64,000 bases of DNA, taken from assembly GCA_028671895.1 (NCBI GenBank), contig CM053794.1:23422501-23486500 (forward strand), read 5' to 3'. Under the pieces are notes generated by a model. That model ran no database searches. It had not been told where the DNA came from and saw only the letters and a list, made by a program, of their open reading frames with translations. The first letter of the stretch is position 1; each line of letters starts with the position of its first letter. A program made the position numbers and the translations under genes. Positions 11,560-22,400 of this stretch are shown piece after piece. Source of the stretch: Oenanthe sinensis (taxonomy: Eukaryota; Streptophyta; Magnoliopsida; Apiales; Apiaceae).

Positions 11560-12918
11560 GTACCAGATGTTTGGGGTTTCTACCTCACATATGATATTTA
11601 ATTACTTTTCAAAAAAAATATATTTAATCAAGCAAAGTGTTCAAAATAGTATAAAAACGATATAAAATATTTTTTTATTATGTTTCGCAATTTCATAATT
11701 CAATTTATAATTAGATTATTTGGAGTGTTCAAAATAATGTTAATAATAATTAAATTATTTGGCTTAATGTTAACTTTTAGAACAAATCAAACATCTCTCC
11801 ATATTTTATATACATTATAATATTTTTAAAATAACTCTAAACTTAGTTATAAAAATTATATTATAACTATAATTGATAGGTTAAAAAATCAATATTTTCA
11901 AAAATATAATACGGATAAAAAATTACACCGATAGTAGAAGATGTTTTTATCTAATTTTTTTTATAGGTAAAATAAATCATTAATTAAAGGTCATATTGTA
12001 TTTTAAAAAATAATTAAAATTCAACAAATATATCATATAAATCAAATCAATGTTTTTAATAAAATTAACACACGTTTGACGATATCATGTGAAACAACCC
12101 TCGTTCATAATTGTGATGACCATATAAACCTTTATTAATAAACTTCTTCCATAAAATTTATTCAGATTCATGATCTTAAACATTAAACCACACTATAATT
12201 GAGAATATAAAAAAAATGAATAAAAAAAACATACTAAATTTTCAACAAAATTCAATAAATGTTTACTAAAAATTCTCAAGAATAAAGATTTATTTAAATA
12301 GATGAATATAAAATGAAGAAAAACAAGAAAGTAAGGGGCTTATCATCGATCATAAAGTTGATGACAGCTCCGAACTAATATAAAAAATTTAGAATTTTTT
12401 AAAAATAAAAATTAGAAAGGAGTGTTTTGATTATCTAAAACTTAAAATTAACTGTTATTGAAATATGATATTAAATTAGTATTATTTTTTCTAAATTCAC
12501 AAAAAGAATAGAATTCTCAAGTATTTTAATTTAATAAAAATTATAAATAATATATCACAATATTATTTATATAAAGATATATAAACTTTAAAATCAAATT
12601 TTAATTAAAGTCATATAATAATATTAGATTTTATTTAAAATGATTAATATTAAATAAAAATAATGCATCAAGATTAACAATGATCATGCATTATATCCGG
12701 GTTGCATTCCTGGTCACTATAGCGATTTTTTGCGCTGGCATAATCACTTAGTAGTTTTTAATATAATTAACTTAGAACTCATGCGATGCATGAGTTTACT
12801 TTTAAAAAATAATTTATAATAATTTTATAATTAAATTGTTTATTTTTAAAAAATTATATTTTATTCAATTTTAATATAAAAATATTATATATCTTCTTTT
12901 AAATTAGTTATTAATATT
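11560..12918. repeat. AT-rich block shared by all units
   Basis: Very AT-rich non-coding sequence after the RNase H-like pseudogene. It is repeated nearly base for base at about 35750-37010 and at 55440-55599 plus 59003-61170. It contains landmarks such as ACACCGATAGTAGAAGATG and GTGAAACAACCCTCGTTC. No ORF or RNA gene seen. The CTATAGCGATTTTTTG at 12718 is the empty site for the 1000-bp element of unit 3. Confidence 0.8.
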
Positions 12919-13398
12919 GTCTGCGCATAATTCTGTTGTTTAGGCCTTCTCTCGCACACACTGTGATATGAAATTATGTAAAACTTAAGTTGAAATCAAA
13001 TGAAAACACGATACATTTTAATTTGTCATGGCCACTTTCGTATCTTGTCATTTCTAGGTAAAACTCTTTCTTTTTCATAAAATCAGTGGCACGCAGATGT
13101 AGCCCAGACTATAGGCGAATAAGACTGTGCCAAGAACCTTCAACGCTTAAGAGATCCAAAATTTCTAATTATCTATATATATATTATAAAAATGTAGAGT
13201 CTATATAAATTAGACACAAAAAACTAATTTTTCCTAAGATCTCGTGAATTTTAGGACTGCATCTGGTTGCACGTTTAATTTTTTTTAAAAAATTTGGTAG
13301 GTAATGCTTCCAAAATCTAGGAAAATGGAGAGCAAATGTATTACTATTTCTTACAAATGATAGTAAGCCTCAATTCTATCCCGCAATTAACAATGGAC
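12919..13398 (+). promoter_or_regulatory. Distal upstream region of gene A1 (split by transposons)
   Basis: A conserved block beginning TCTGCGCATAATTCTGTTG and ending at AACAATGGAC. It recurs uninterrupted ahead of A2 (38009-38490), again in unit 2 (about 41640-42027), and in unit 3 (62166-62661). Parts (TTTGTCATG..CCACTT, TGTCATTTC.AGGTAAAACTCT) also occur upstream of B, which shows that promoter and gene duplicated together. A CACTA element and then a copia element separate it from A1 by about 12 kb. Confidence 0.65.
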
Positions 13399-13767
13399 CA
13401 CTACAAGGATAACTGCTACAGACAAGGGTTTTAAACCGTTGTTTGATGTTGTGATTTCCCGTGGTCTATTGAGAAGTCGTCTATACCAACATCAGACAAC
13501 GGTTTTATAACCCTTGTGTGACTTACTGAAGACAACGATTATCGATTATTAAAACATTGTCTGACACCTAGAACGACAACAGTTTTATTTAGAACACTTG
13601 TTTGAAATAAAGTATTGCAAGTGTTTTAAGCAAAGAACAACTTGTTGGATTTCTGTAAGACAAGGGTTATTAGTGTTTTCAAACCATTGTTGGATATCTC
13701 AAAACACATAACCTTCGGACAATAGTTTCCTCTTAATAGATGTTGTATTTATATTTTTTCCACAATG

Positions 13768-13768
<1 letters not shown>

Positions 13769-13820
<52 letters not shown>
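13769..13820. repeat. (ATT)n microsatellite
   Basis: An uninterrupted run of about 17 ATT units inside the CACTA element, just beyond its left subterminal repeats. Confidence 0.9.
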
Positions 13821-13822
<2 letters not shown>

Positions 13823-14229
13823 GCAGCTTATATATTCAATATGTACACAAATAGTAGAACAAGCCATATTTTTATTTATATTAAAATTAAATTACCTAAT
13901 ATAAATTGAAATTATAAAATATAAAAATAATAAAAATATAGATTATCAGTAAATAAAAAATGAATATGAAATTACAATCCAAATAAAATTACAAGAATTC
14001 AACTAAACTACAAGAATTGAAATTACAATTCAACTAAACTACAAGAATTGAAATTACACATACTCTCTACATGCTCATTGTTGATCACTTTCTATATATA
14101 GTCTTCAGAAGGTTACATTTTCTAGTAACTCATACTTCTTTCCCCCTGAAATCACAGCACTGGAAACCAAACACAAACACTTCATGCATATATAAGTTTA
14201 ACTACACAAAAAGATATTAAGGACTCACT

Positions 14230-14510
14230 GCAGCATGATCTTGTTCTTCACGTGTCACGCCATAACGATGTGCAACATTTTCAGATGTAATTCCCATTAG
14301 AAGAAGACAGTCTATGGTTTTTTCAAACAATTCTGCCTGTTGATGGACAATATATTGATATTTATTACTATATAGTGTTAAAGACAGCTTCCTCAGGAGG
14401 AACCAAACAAATTCTGGTAAAATAAAGGTCATAAACTCACTTTTGGGTTAATTTTTCGAGTTCTGCCCATTTGATCAACTGTCATGGACTCCAGTCCAGC
14501 AGCAATACCT
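14230..14510 (-). pseudogene. Captured 3-ketoacyl-CoA thiolase fragment
   Basis: Two adjacent exons of a peroxisomal 3-ketoacyl-CoA thiolase (KAT type, fatty-acid beta-oxidation) lie on the minus strand. The first (about 14509-14446) encodes AGLESMTVDQMGRTRKINPK. The second (about 14339-14230), after an AG acceptor, encodes CLLLMGITSENVAHRYGVT and REEQDHAA. The block LLPMGITSENVAxRxGVTRxEQDxAAV is characteristic of the family; here Pro of LLPMG is Leu. The intron between them is kept, so capture was from genomic DNA. No catalytic Cys or His region is present, so no enzyme can be made. Confidence 0.85.
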
Positions 14511-14739
14511 TCATGATAACAATGAATTACATGGGGCTAAACTCACACATGAAGTCACTACTACAATGAATCCAGGCACAAAACTAACCTATATCATAAA
14601 ATCATGTTTTTATGGCTGAAGCTACATTGCCAATAAGATTGAGAAACTTAATCATATAATTTAAGGATAAATTAAAGATAGACCATATACCCTAAGAGGA
14701 AAAATGAAATTAAAAAACAGGAGATGCAAGATATACCAA

Positions 14740-15368
14740 GAACCTCAAAAGAAGCAAGTCATAATGATAAGCAGATGGTTTCCTTCAATTGAATTTTTTC
14801 TGCTGAGCCAATTGAGATGTTATACTATGGTCGAAATAGTAAAGCACTGCTATCATTGTTGCAGGAACAAAAGCTCCAATTATATAGAGAATGGGCACAT
14901 TTAGCATATCCCGAAATTCAGATTAGAAGTTTATAAAGGTTGTATTTTAACATTTAAGATCAACTTGCAGCTGTGTTACTAACAAGAGAGTCTCAATATA
15001 TAAGCTGTAAGTATTTAACCATACCTTGATCACAGTCCAATTGTCATAAGCACCAGGCGACCAAGGATTTGGGCTGAAAAGTCATCGTGGGATCCCTTTT
15101 GGAACACTTCCACTGGGTATTTGCAATCAGAAAGCCAAATAATTCACCAGCCACACGTGTAAACCTATTAATGATTGAACACGCGCGCTCCCAAGATAGC
15201 TTAAAAGAACAGCAAGACTGCTGTCCAAACGCATACCCAAGAAGGTGTACATTATCACAGTCGGCTCTGCAACACCTAATATAAGCAATGGGTAACCTCC
15301 GACAACCGAATGTATTATATCACATATTGCAGTAGATGCCAAAGTTTGAACGGCTGTCAGTGCACCAT
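14740..15368 (-). pseudogene. Captured boron transporter (BOR) fragment
   Basis: Minus-strand pieces of an anion-exchanger-family borate transporter. From 15368: ALTAVQTLASTAIC, then PLLILGVAEPTVIMYTFL, followed without the usual loop by VCVWTAVLLFF, and then CSIINRFTRVAGELFGFLI. From about 15090: PWSPGAYDNWTVIK. From about 14920: MLNVPILYIIGAFVPATMIA, then YYFDHSITSQLAQQKKFN, a stop, and YHYDLLLLRFL. About 20 codons are deleted after MYTFL, with frameshifts and stops elsewhere. Intron remnants remain between pieces. It lies in the same orientation as the thiolase fragment, so one transcript could cross both. A decayed fragment, not a transporter. Confidence 0.88.
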
Positions 15369-15791
15369 CTGCAAGATAAGTTAATATAAATTCAATGGAT
15401 CAAAATTTAAAATAACAGTCCTTATATATTCATCGATATTGATTAAAAAAAACTCTCCCTATGTTTTCCATTTTAGTACTTCCTAAAATCAAATTATAAC
15501 ATTTCTATCGGGTGTATCAATGTGCTACAACACAAACACAAATAACAGTCCGTATTGTTATCGGGTGTATCAATGTGCTACAACACAAACACAAATAACT
15601 CGAAATCATGAATACACTGAAATGATTAAATACAAACAAATTGATTAAAACGTAAAAAAAGGGGGTCTTACATAATTCAAGGCAATGGAGAAACATCGAG
15701 AAGTCTGAGATAGATATAACAAAGTAAACAGATTAGATTATACACATACAAATATTTGATTTAATTGAAATGAAAGGGGAAGGTGAATGAC

Positions 15792-15983
15792 CTGACGGGT
15801 CGGGTTAAAAGCACGGCGGATCTGGTTTAAACGCTGAGTCGCGACTCGTCTCAGCATCTTCTCTCTTTGTACGGCGATACAGATTGGAGAGAGACAGAGA
15901 GAGATGGAGGGGGAAGATGCTAATGTACACGGGGTGCGTAGAGTACTACGTACTGTATGTCGCTTCTGACGTGTGCTCTCCAC
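15792..15983 (-). pseudogene. Captured first exon with presequence-like start
   Basis: A GC-richer patch on the minus strand has CT-rich leader sequence and then ATG at 15857. It encodes MLRRVATQRLNQIRRAFNP with TRQ, followed by a GT donor at 15791. The many Arg and few acidic residues look like a mitochondrial targeting presequence. The donor gene is not recognised. As the most upstream piece on the minus strand, it could supply a promoter and start for a chimeric transcript. Sequence composition and a clean exon end support capture; function is inference. Confidence 0.45.
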
Positions 15984-16269
15984 AGGTCTTTCAGCCCAAG
16001 TTTAATTCAATGGGCTTTAACTTTATATTTCATGTATATGGCCCTTTTATATTTGAATGGGTTTTAACTTTTAACTTTTAACTTCTAATTATTTTATAAA
16101 TAAATATTTAAAAATTTATTTAAAAATCTTTAAAAATATTTTTAAATTTATTATAATTTTACAAATAATATAATACTAGTGATATACTTAAAATATTTTA
16201 TAAATTTTATAAATAATATAATATAATATTTTTAAATTTATTATAATTTAGAAATCTTTAAAAAAAATT

Positions 16270-16755
16270 AAAATTATTTTTTTAATGATCCAACTGTACG
16301 GATGTGAACAACTACTTATTTTAGTCATATGAAAAAATTGAAAAAAAATTACAAATTTATTTTGTATGACTTTATAATAAAAGTCTAGTGAAAGTACTAT
16401 TTCTAGAAATGAAACTACCACCCACTTAACAAATTATTTTTTAAAATTAATTTTTCGACGATCCAACTGTACGGATGTGAATAAGTACTTATTTTAATCA
16501 TATGAAAATTTTTAAAAAAATTACAAATTTATCTTGTATGACTTTATAACAAAAATCTAGTAAAAGTACTACTTCTAGAAATGAGACTACCACCCACTTA
16601 ACAAACTATTTTTTTAAATTATTTTTTCAACGATCCAACCGTACGGATGTGAACAACTACTTATTTTAGTCATAGAAAAAAATTAAAAAAAATTACAAAT
16701 TTATCTTGTTCGACTTTATAATAAAAATCTAGGTAAAGTACTACATCAAACAATG
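16270..16755. repeat. Three tandem copies of a ~172-bp repeat in the CACTA element
   Basis: The string GATCCAACTGTACGGATGTG begins at 16287, 16460 and 16632 (last copy CAACCGTACGG), giving periods of 173 and 172 bp. Each copy continues through TTACAAATTTAT, GACTTTATAA and CTACCACCCACTTAAC. Non-coding. Confidence 0.85.
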
Positions 16756-17885
16756 ATTGTTAGATAAAAACCATTGTCTGAATAAAATATTCTAGAAACT
16801 TCGAGATACCTACGTCAGACAACGGTTTATAAAACTGTTGTCTGATGCACTACAGGACAAAAAATACCTTTTTACTATATATTTCTAGAAATTTCTAGAT
16901 ACATTTTTGAAACTGTTCAGACAATAGTTTTTGAAACCGTTGTTTGAAGGAATTTTACTCAATGCATCTGAAAAAAACCATTGTATGATATCAACAACGG
17001 TTATTTAAACTATTGTCTGAAGTTTATTAAAACAATTATTTCTAAAACCGTTGTGTACACTTCCAGTTTGCACAACACCACAAAAAAAACCATTGTCTGA
17101 ATCTTGCTTGATGTCATTTGATAGACAACGGTGTATCCACCCGTTGTCTATTATATGGTCAGACAATACTTTTTTGAAGGCAAAAAAAAAACCATTGTCT
17201 AATTTTTTGGTGCAACGGTTTTTTATTAAAATGTCGTCTGATAAGTGTCGTCTATAGCAATTTTCCTTGTAGTGGACGTAGGTAGGTAGCCGGCTCCAAC
17301 AAGTTTGAAGCAAAGATCACTCCCACACACGTTCGTACAATATGAGAGAGTGTTAGAAAATGGAAAGTTTGAGACATATTATATATATGTTCTTGATGTA
17401 ATTTCCGGAAACTAATGATTGGAAGTTATTCCTTGATATGAGGACTTAAACGTTCATGTTTGGATCTAAGACATTTTCTTAGTGTAATCCATAGATAAAT
17501 TGAGTAGAAGTTGCTAGTTTAAAACGGGTTAAATGTGTTTGTACCACATTGAATATGTAATATGGGTGTGGGTGCTTTATATGCATATATGTGCAAGGGT
17601 AGTGTCAACTACTAAGGCATGTAGTGTGCATGGTGTAAAAGTGTGCCCTCGCGCACACACACACGTGCGCGCCGCCGCCTCGCCTCGCCACGCCTCGCCT
17701 CGCCTCGGGTCGGGTCGGGTCGGGTCGGGTCGAAGGGAAATTTGGGCGAATGTCTCGGCGTCTCGCGTCCGCGAGGCGACCTGGGCGAGGAATTTTATTA
17801 CATGATTAATTAATTTAATTATGACTTTAATATTATTTTAATATGAATATTCAGTCAGTATGTAACTGTTAGAGAATATATATTC

Positions 17886-18838
17886 TGTGTCTGATCAGAG
17901 TTTGCAAAATTGGAGCTGGGTCAGAGTTTAACAAACTCTGATGGACTAGCTCAGAGTTTAACAAACTCTGATGGTCAGAGTTTAACAGTAAACTCTGATG
18001 GGCTGTGTTGGTCAGAGTTTAGCAGTAAACTCTGATGGGCTGTGCTGGTCAGAGTTTAGCAGTAAACTCTGATGGACTGTGCTGGTCAGAGTGTAGCAGT
18101 AAACTCTGATGGACTGTGCTGGTCAGAGTTTAGCAGTAAACTCTGATGGACTGGCAGAGTTTATAAACTCTGATGACTGTTACTGATTCTGATATATGTG
18201 CAAGGGTAGTGTCAACTACTAAGGCATGTAGTGTGCATGGTGTAAAAGTGTGCCCTCGCGCACACACACACGCGCGCGCCGCCGCCGCCTCGCCTCGCCA
18301 CGCCTCGCCTCGCCTCGAGTCGAAGGGCGATTTGGGCGAATGTCTCGGCGTCTCGCGTCCGCGAGGCGACCTCGGCGAGGAATTTTATTACATGATTAAT
18401 TAATTTAATTATGACTTTAATATTATTTTAATATGAATATTCAGTCAGTATGTAACTGTCAGAGAATATATATTCTGTGTCTGATCAGAGTTTGCAAAAT
18501 TGGAGCTGGGTCAGAGTTTAACAAACTCTGATGGACTAGCTCAGAGTTTAACAAACTCTGATGGTCAGAGTTTAACAGTAAACTCTGATGGGCTGTGTTG
18601 GTCAGAGTTTAGTAGTAAACTCTGATGGGCTGTGCTGGTCAGAGTTTAGCAGTAACTCTGATGGACTGTGCTGGTCAGAGTGTAGCAGTAAACTCTGATG
18701 GACTGTGCTGGTCAGAGTTTAGCAGTAAACTCTGATGGACTGTGCTGGTCAGAGTGTAGCAGTAAACTCTGATGGACTGTGCTGGTCAGAGTTTAGCAGT
18801 AAACTCTGATGGACTGGCAGAGTTTATAAACTCTGATG
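17886..18838. repeat. Array of 37-bp hairpin-forming units in LTR U3
   Basis: Units read TCAGAGTTTAGCAGTAAAC then TCTGATGGACTGTGCTGG. In each, the 10-base arm TCAGAGTTTA is followed by GCAG and its exact complement TAAACTCTGA. Two blocks (17886-18176 and 18483-18838) reflect the 607-bp duplication. The 3' LTR has the matching array at about 24648-25005. Confidence 0.88.
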
Positions 18839-19175
18839 ACTGTTACTGATTCTGATATATATTCTATTAAATATTTTTTAAGTCAGAATAATTATTTTAA
18901 TTAATGTTTTATCTGCTGTTACGTTTTATTGTATTATAAATACATAAAAACGTTGTAGATGGGAGAGAGAGAGGTCTTAACACAAATCTGAGAAAACCCT
19001 AGCAGCTGCTATACTCTGTATTACCTACAAATATATTCATACAGTCTGTGCATAGGTTTTCTGGGCGAACTGAGGTGCAGGTCGCTGTTGAGTACTATGT
19101 ATCTGTGGACGAAGTGCTCTGTGCTGTTTTATCCTGGAAGTGATATTGCTGCAACCCAACACAGCGTAGTGGGGC

Positions 19176-19191
19176 AATAATCTCTTCAAGA
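19176..19191 (+). other. LTR segment complementary to the primer-binding site
   Basis: AATAATCTCTTCAAGA is the exact reverse complement of 19436-19451, which starts one base after the 5' LTR. It lies about 210 bases downstream of the predicted transcript start, so it would be in the RNA. The 3' LTR has the same string near 25342. A 16-base match at this location is very unlikely by chance. Confidence 0.75.
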
Positions 19192-19435
19192 ACAGTCAAG
19201 ACTTCTAGCAAGGCTTGGCGACTCAGCTGTTAATTTTGGTTCTATCAGTGTATGCTTAAAGCTTCTGTTAGAGCTAAGTATTCTAACTTTTCTCTTGTCT
19301 TTACAGTTACTAATTCATATATCTTGTTTTTACCTTCGTGCTTGTTTTGTTAATTGGTTTAATCTGCCTGTTCTTGTTTAATAATTTATATAACTGCCCC
19401 ATTGTTGTGTGTAGTTTTTAATTACGATCCAACAA

Positions 19436-19451
19436 TCTTGAAGAGATTATT
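19436..19451 (+). promoter_or_regulatory. Putative primer-binding site without tRNA complementarity
   Basis: TCTTGAAGAGATTATT sits where minus-strand priming normally occurs, directly after the LTR. It lacks the TGG start required for pairing with a tRNA CCA end and does not resemble the TGGTATCAGAGC site common in plant copia elements. It pairs perfectly with LTR positions 19176-19191. Confidence 0.6.
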
Positions 19452-19477
19452 AGTGTTATATATTGTTAATTAACAAG

Positions 19478-22400
19478 ATGGTTAACGAAACAGAAACTCC
19501 TGTTGTTGTTGCTACTGGTTCTGGGGCTGGGGTTACTGCTGCCATTGATTGGGCTACGTACCGTTTCCCACAACCGATTGATCTGTCTGGTATGCCTGAT
19601 AAGTTCAGCGGTGGTGCTGGCTTTTCTCGTTGGCAGAAAAAGATGAAGTTGTGGTTAACGGTTAAGGGTCTATGGCCGGTGGTACAGTATGATCCTCCTG
19701 TTGTGAATCAAGAGCAGGCTGACTCTGTTAAGGTCTATGCTTTGTGGGCTGAAAAGGATGGAGTGGCAAGGGCTGCTATTTTGGCAGCCTTAGCGAACAC
19801 TCTATTCGATGTTTATTCATCGGATGCCTTCACTGCTAAACTCTTATGGGAGAAGCTGGACCAAACCCACAATACTGACTCTCAGGGTCTGGAAAAGTAT
19901 AGTGTGACAAGGTTCCTTGATTTCAAGCTGGTGGATAATAAATCCATGACTGAGCAGGTGCATGAATTTGAGATGTTGGTACATGCTTTGAAGGAGTCTG
20001 GAATGGACCTTCCTGAGAAGTTTCAGGTTATGTCGGTGATTGAAAAGCTCCCGAAGTCTTGGGAAGAGTTTGCTCTCTCCCTGAAAAGACAGAAAGGAGA
20101 GATCACCTGGACTAACTTGATGTTGGACATCTCTGTGCAGGAACAACACAAGTCCAAACAGGGACATGTGATGCCTGCTGAACATGGGAGTTCGAAGGTG
20201 AACGTAGTGACTGTTGGACAGAAAAGAAAGTCTGTCACTAAGAAGGAAAACACTAAGCCTAAAACTGACAAGAACAAGGCTAAGAAACCAAAGGCAAACA
20301 AACCATGTTGGTCTTGTGGACAAGTTGGTCACTGGAGCAAGGACTGTTCTGCAAAGAAAGCTAAGAAACCTAATGTGGTAGCACAAGCTAATACTGTGCT
20401 TGAAACCACTGGTGGGCCTGTGGTTAACATGGTCGTTGGTGAGGCTATTGCTTCTGAAACCAATGATGAGTATGTTACCTACAACCCTACACTACTTTCC
20501 ACTTATCTGTCAAATGAATGGTTGATTGATACTGGAGCTAATGTACATATATGTACTGATATTACTCTCTTTGTATCTTATCAACAGGTTCAAGGAATGA
20601 CAGTGACGATGGGGAATGCTAGTGCTGCTCAAGTACTTGGAGTAGGAAACGTGGACCTGAAGTTTGCTTCTGGGCGTATTCTATCCCTTACTAGAGTGCA
20701 TCATGTTCCTGACATTCGTAGAAACATAATAAGTGGAAGTTGTTTAGTTAGAAATGGTTTCGAACTTTCTTTGAAGTGTAATAAAGTAGTTATTACGCAT
20801 ACTGGTTTATTTTTTGGCAAAGGTTACTTGTCTGATGGATTATTTTTAATAAATGTGGAGCCTGTTTTGGGCAGTTTTATTAATGAAAATGTTATTCCTT
20901 TTGTGAATTGTGTTGAATCATCTGATTTGTGGCACTCACGACTTGGTCATCTAAATTTTGGTGCTCTAAAGAATATGATGAATTTAGAGTTGATTCCAAA
21001 GTATGCCATTGAAAAGAAATCTAAATGTCAAGTATGTGTGACTGCTAAACTAACTAGGAAACTCTTTCATAATATTGTTAGGGATTCAGAAGTTTTAGAT
21101 TTAGTACACACAGACATATGTGAATTTGGTGGTGTTTTGACTAAAGAAAATAAAAGATATTTCATTACCTTTATTGATGATTGTAGTAGATTTTTCCATG
21201 TTTATTTAATTAAACATAAAGATGAAGCACTTGAAAAATTCATTATGTATAAAAATGAAGCTGAAACACAAACTGGTAAAGTACTTAAACGTTTGAGATC
21301 TGATAGAGGTGGAGAGTATATGGGCAACTCATTTAATGAATTTTGCCAAAGCAATGGTATAGTTCATGAGGTGACGCCACCATACACTCCTGAGTCTAAC
21401 GGGGTGGCAGAACGAAAGAACAGAACTTTTAAGGATATGATTAACAGTATGCTAATTAATTCTGGGTTGCCAAAGTACATGTGGGGAGAGGCTCTGAATA
21501 CGGCTTCCCATATTCTGAACAGAGTCCCTCTGAAACATATGGACAAGAAACCTTATGAATTATGGAAAGGCAGAAAGGCTAGTTTAAAGTATCTTCGTGT
21601 ATGGGGCTGTCTTGCAAAAGTACTTGTCCCTGAACACAAGAGAAATAAACTGGGACCGAAAACTGTTGATTGCATCTTTCTGGGCTATATTGAAACCACT
21701 ATCGCTATGAGATTTTTAGTATTAAAATCTGACATAGATGGGATAGTGGAAAACACTATAGTTGAGTTTCGTGATGCAACATTCTTTGAGAATGTGTTCC
21801 CTATGAAGACTGGTATACCTCAGGGTATTTCTGATGATGATCCCACTCGCACATCGAGTTCCATTCCTGATCATGTGGAAAGGATGACAAATGTGGGGGC
21901 GGATCCTGCTAGTAGCTCTACTCCTAACGAAGTAGAGGAACCTAGAAGGAGTAAGCGTGCAAAGGTGGTTAAGGACTTTGGAAGTGATTTTATCACTTAC
22001 AATGTCGAGGACGAACCTTTAACTTTTCGACATGCCATGGATTCTGCGGAGTCAAGGCATTGGAAAGACGCTGTGAAGAGTGAGATTGACTCTATTGTTT
22101 CTAACGGAACATGAGAGTTGGTTGATCTCCCTCCTGAGTGTTCTACTATAGGATGTAAGTGGATCTTCAAAAGAAAGATGAACCCGGATGGCTCAATAGA
22201 TAAGTATAAGGCTAGGCTGGTAGCTAAGGGTTTTAGGCAAATGGAAGGAATTGACTATTTTGATACATACTCTCCTGTTGCAAGAATGACAACAATTCGA
22301 ATGCTTATAGCATTGGCTTCCGTACATGGTCTTATCATCCATCAAATGGATGTAAAGACAGCTTTTCTTCATGGTGATCTTGAAGAAGAGATTTATATGG

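Larger units (their letters stand above)
13399..17274. mobile_element. Non-autonomous CACTA element with captured gene fragments
   Basis: Ends read CACTACAAGGATAACTGCTA on the left and, inverted, CACTACAAGGAAAATTGCTA on the right. The 3-bp target duplication GAC (13396-13398 and 17275-17277) is confirmed by the uninterrupted site AACAATGGACGTAGG at 38480. Subterminal regions (13420-13740 and 16750-17270) are full of AACCGTTGTCTGA motifs in both orientations. No transposase is present. The interior carries minus-strand pieces of at least two host genes (boron transporter and 3-ketoacyl-CoA thiolase) and an unassigned first exon. The right end matches the CACTA element at 42028 closely, so the two share a family. 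Length 3876 bp. Confidence 0.93.
17351..19434 (+). repeat. 5' LTR of the copia element (2084 bp, with internal duplication)
   Basis: Starts TGTTAGAAAATGG and ends CGATCCAACA. It is 607 bp longer than the 3' LTR because one block occurs twice (GTGCAAGGGTAGTGTCAACT at 17591 and 18198). The first block carries a GGGTC repeat (about 17708-17732) and fewer hairpin units; the second matches the 3' LTR. A TATA box (TATAAATAC at 18935) lies shortly before GGGAGAGAGAGG, so transcripts probably start near 18965. GC-rich CGCCTCGCC repeats and palindromic TCAGAGTTTA/TAAACTCTGA arrays fill U3. Confidence 0.92.

Noticed and set aside
14704..15284. Plus-strand frames in the CACTA interior
   Set aside because: Antisense to the captured boron transporter fragment, which has clear family motifs on the minus strand.
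17533..18403. Frames with RVVSTTKACSVHG in the LTR
   Set aside because: They recur only because the LTR block is duplicated. They span the GC-rich CGCCTCGCC repeats of U3 upstream of the TATA box and are not expected to be translated.
17886..18838. CRISPR-like array of regularly spaced palindromic repeats
   Set aside because: Plant nuclear DNA, inside an LTR, without unique spacers; the units are tandem copies including the intervals.
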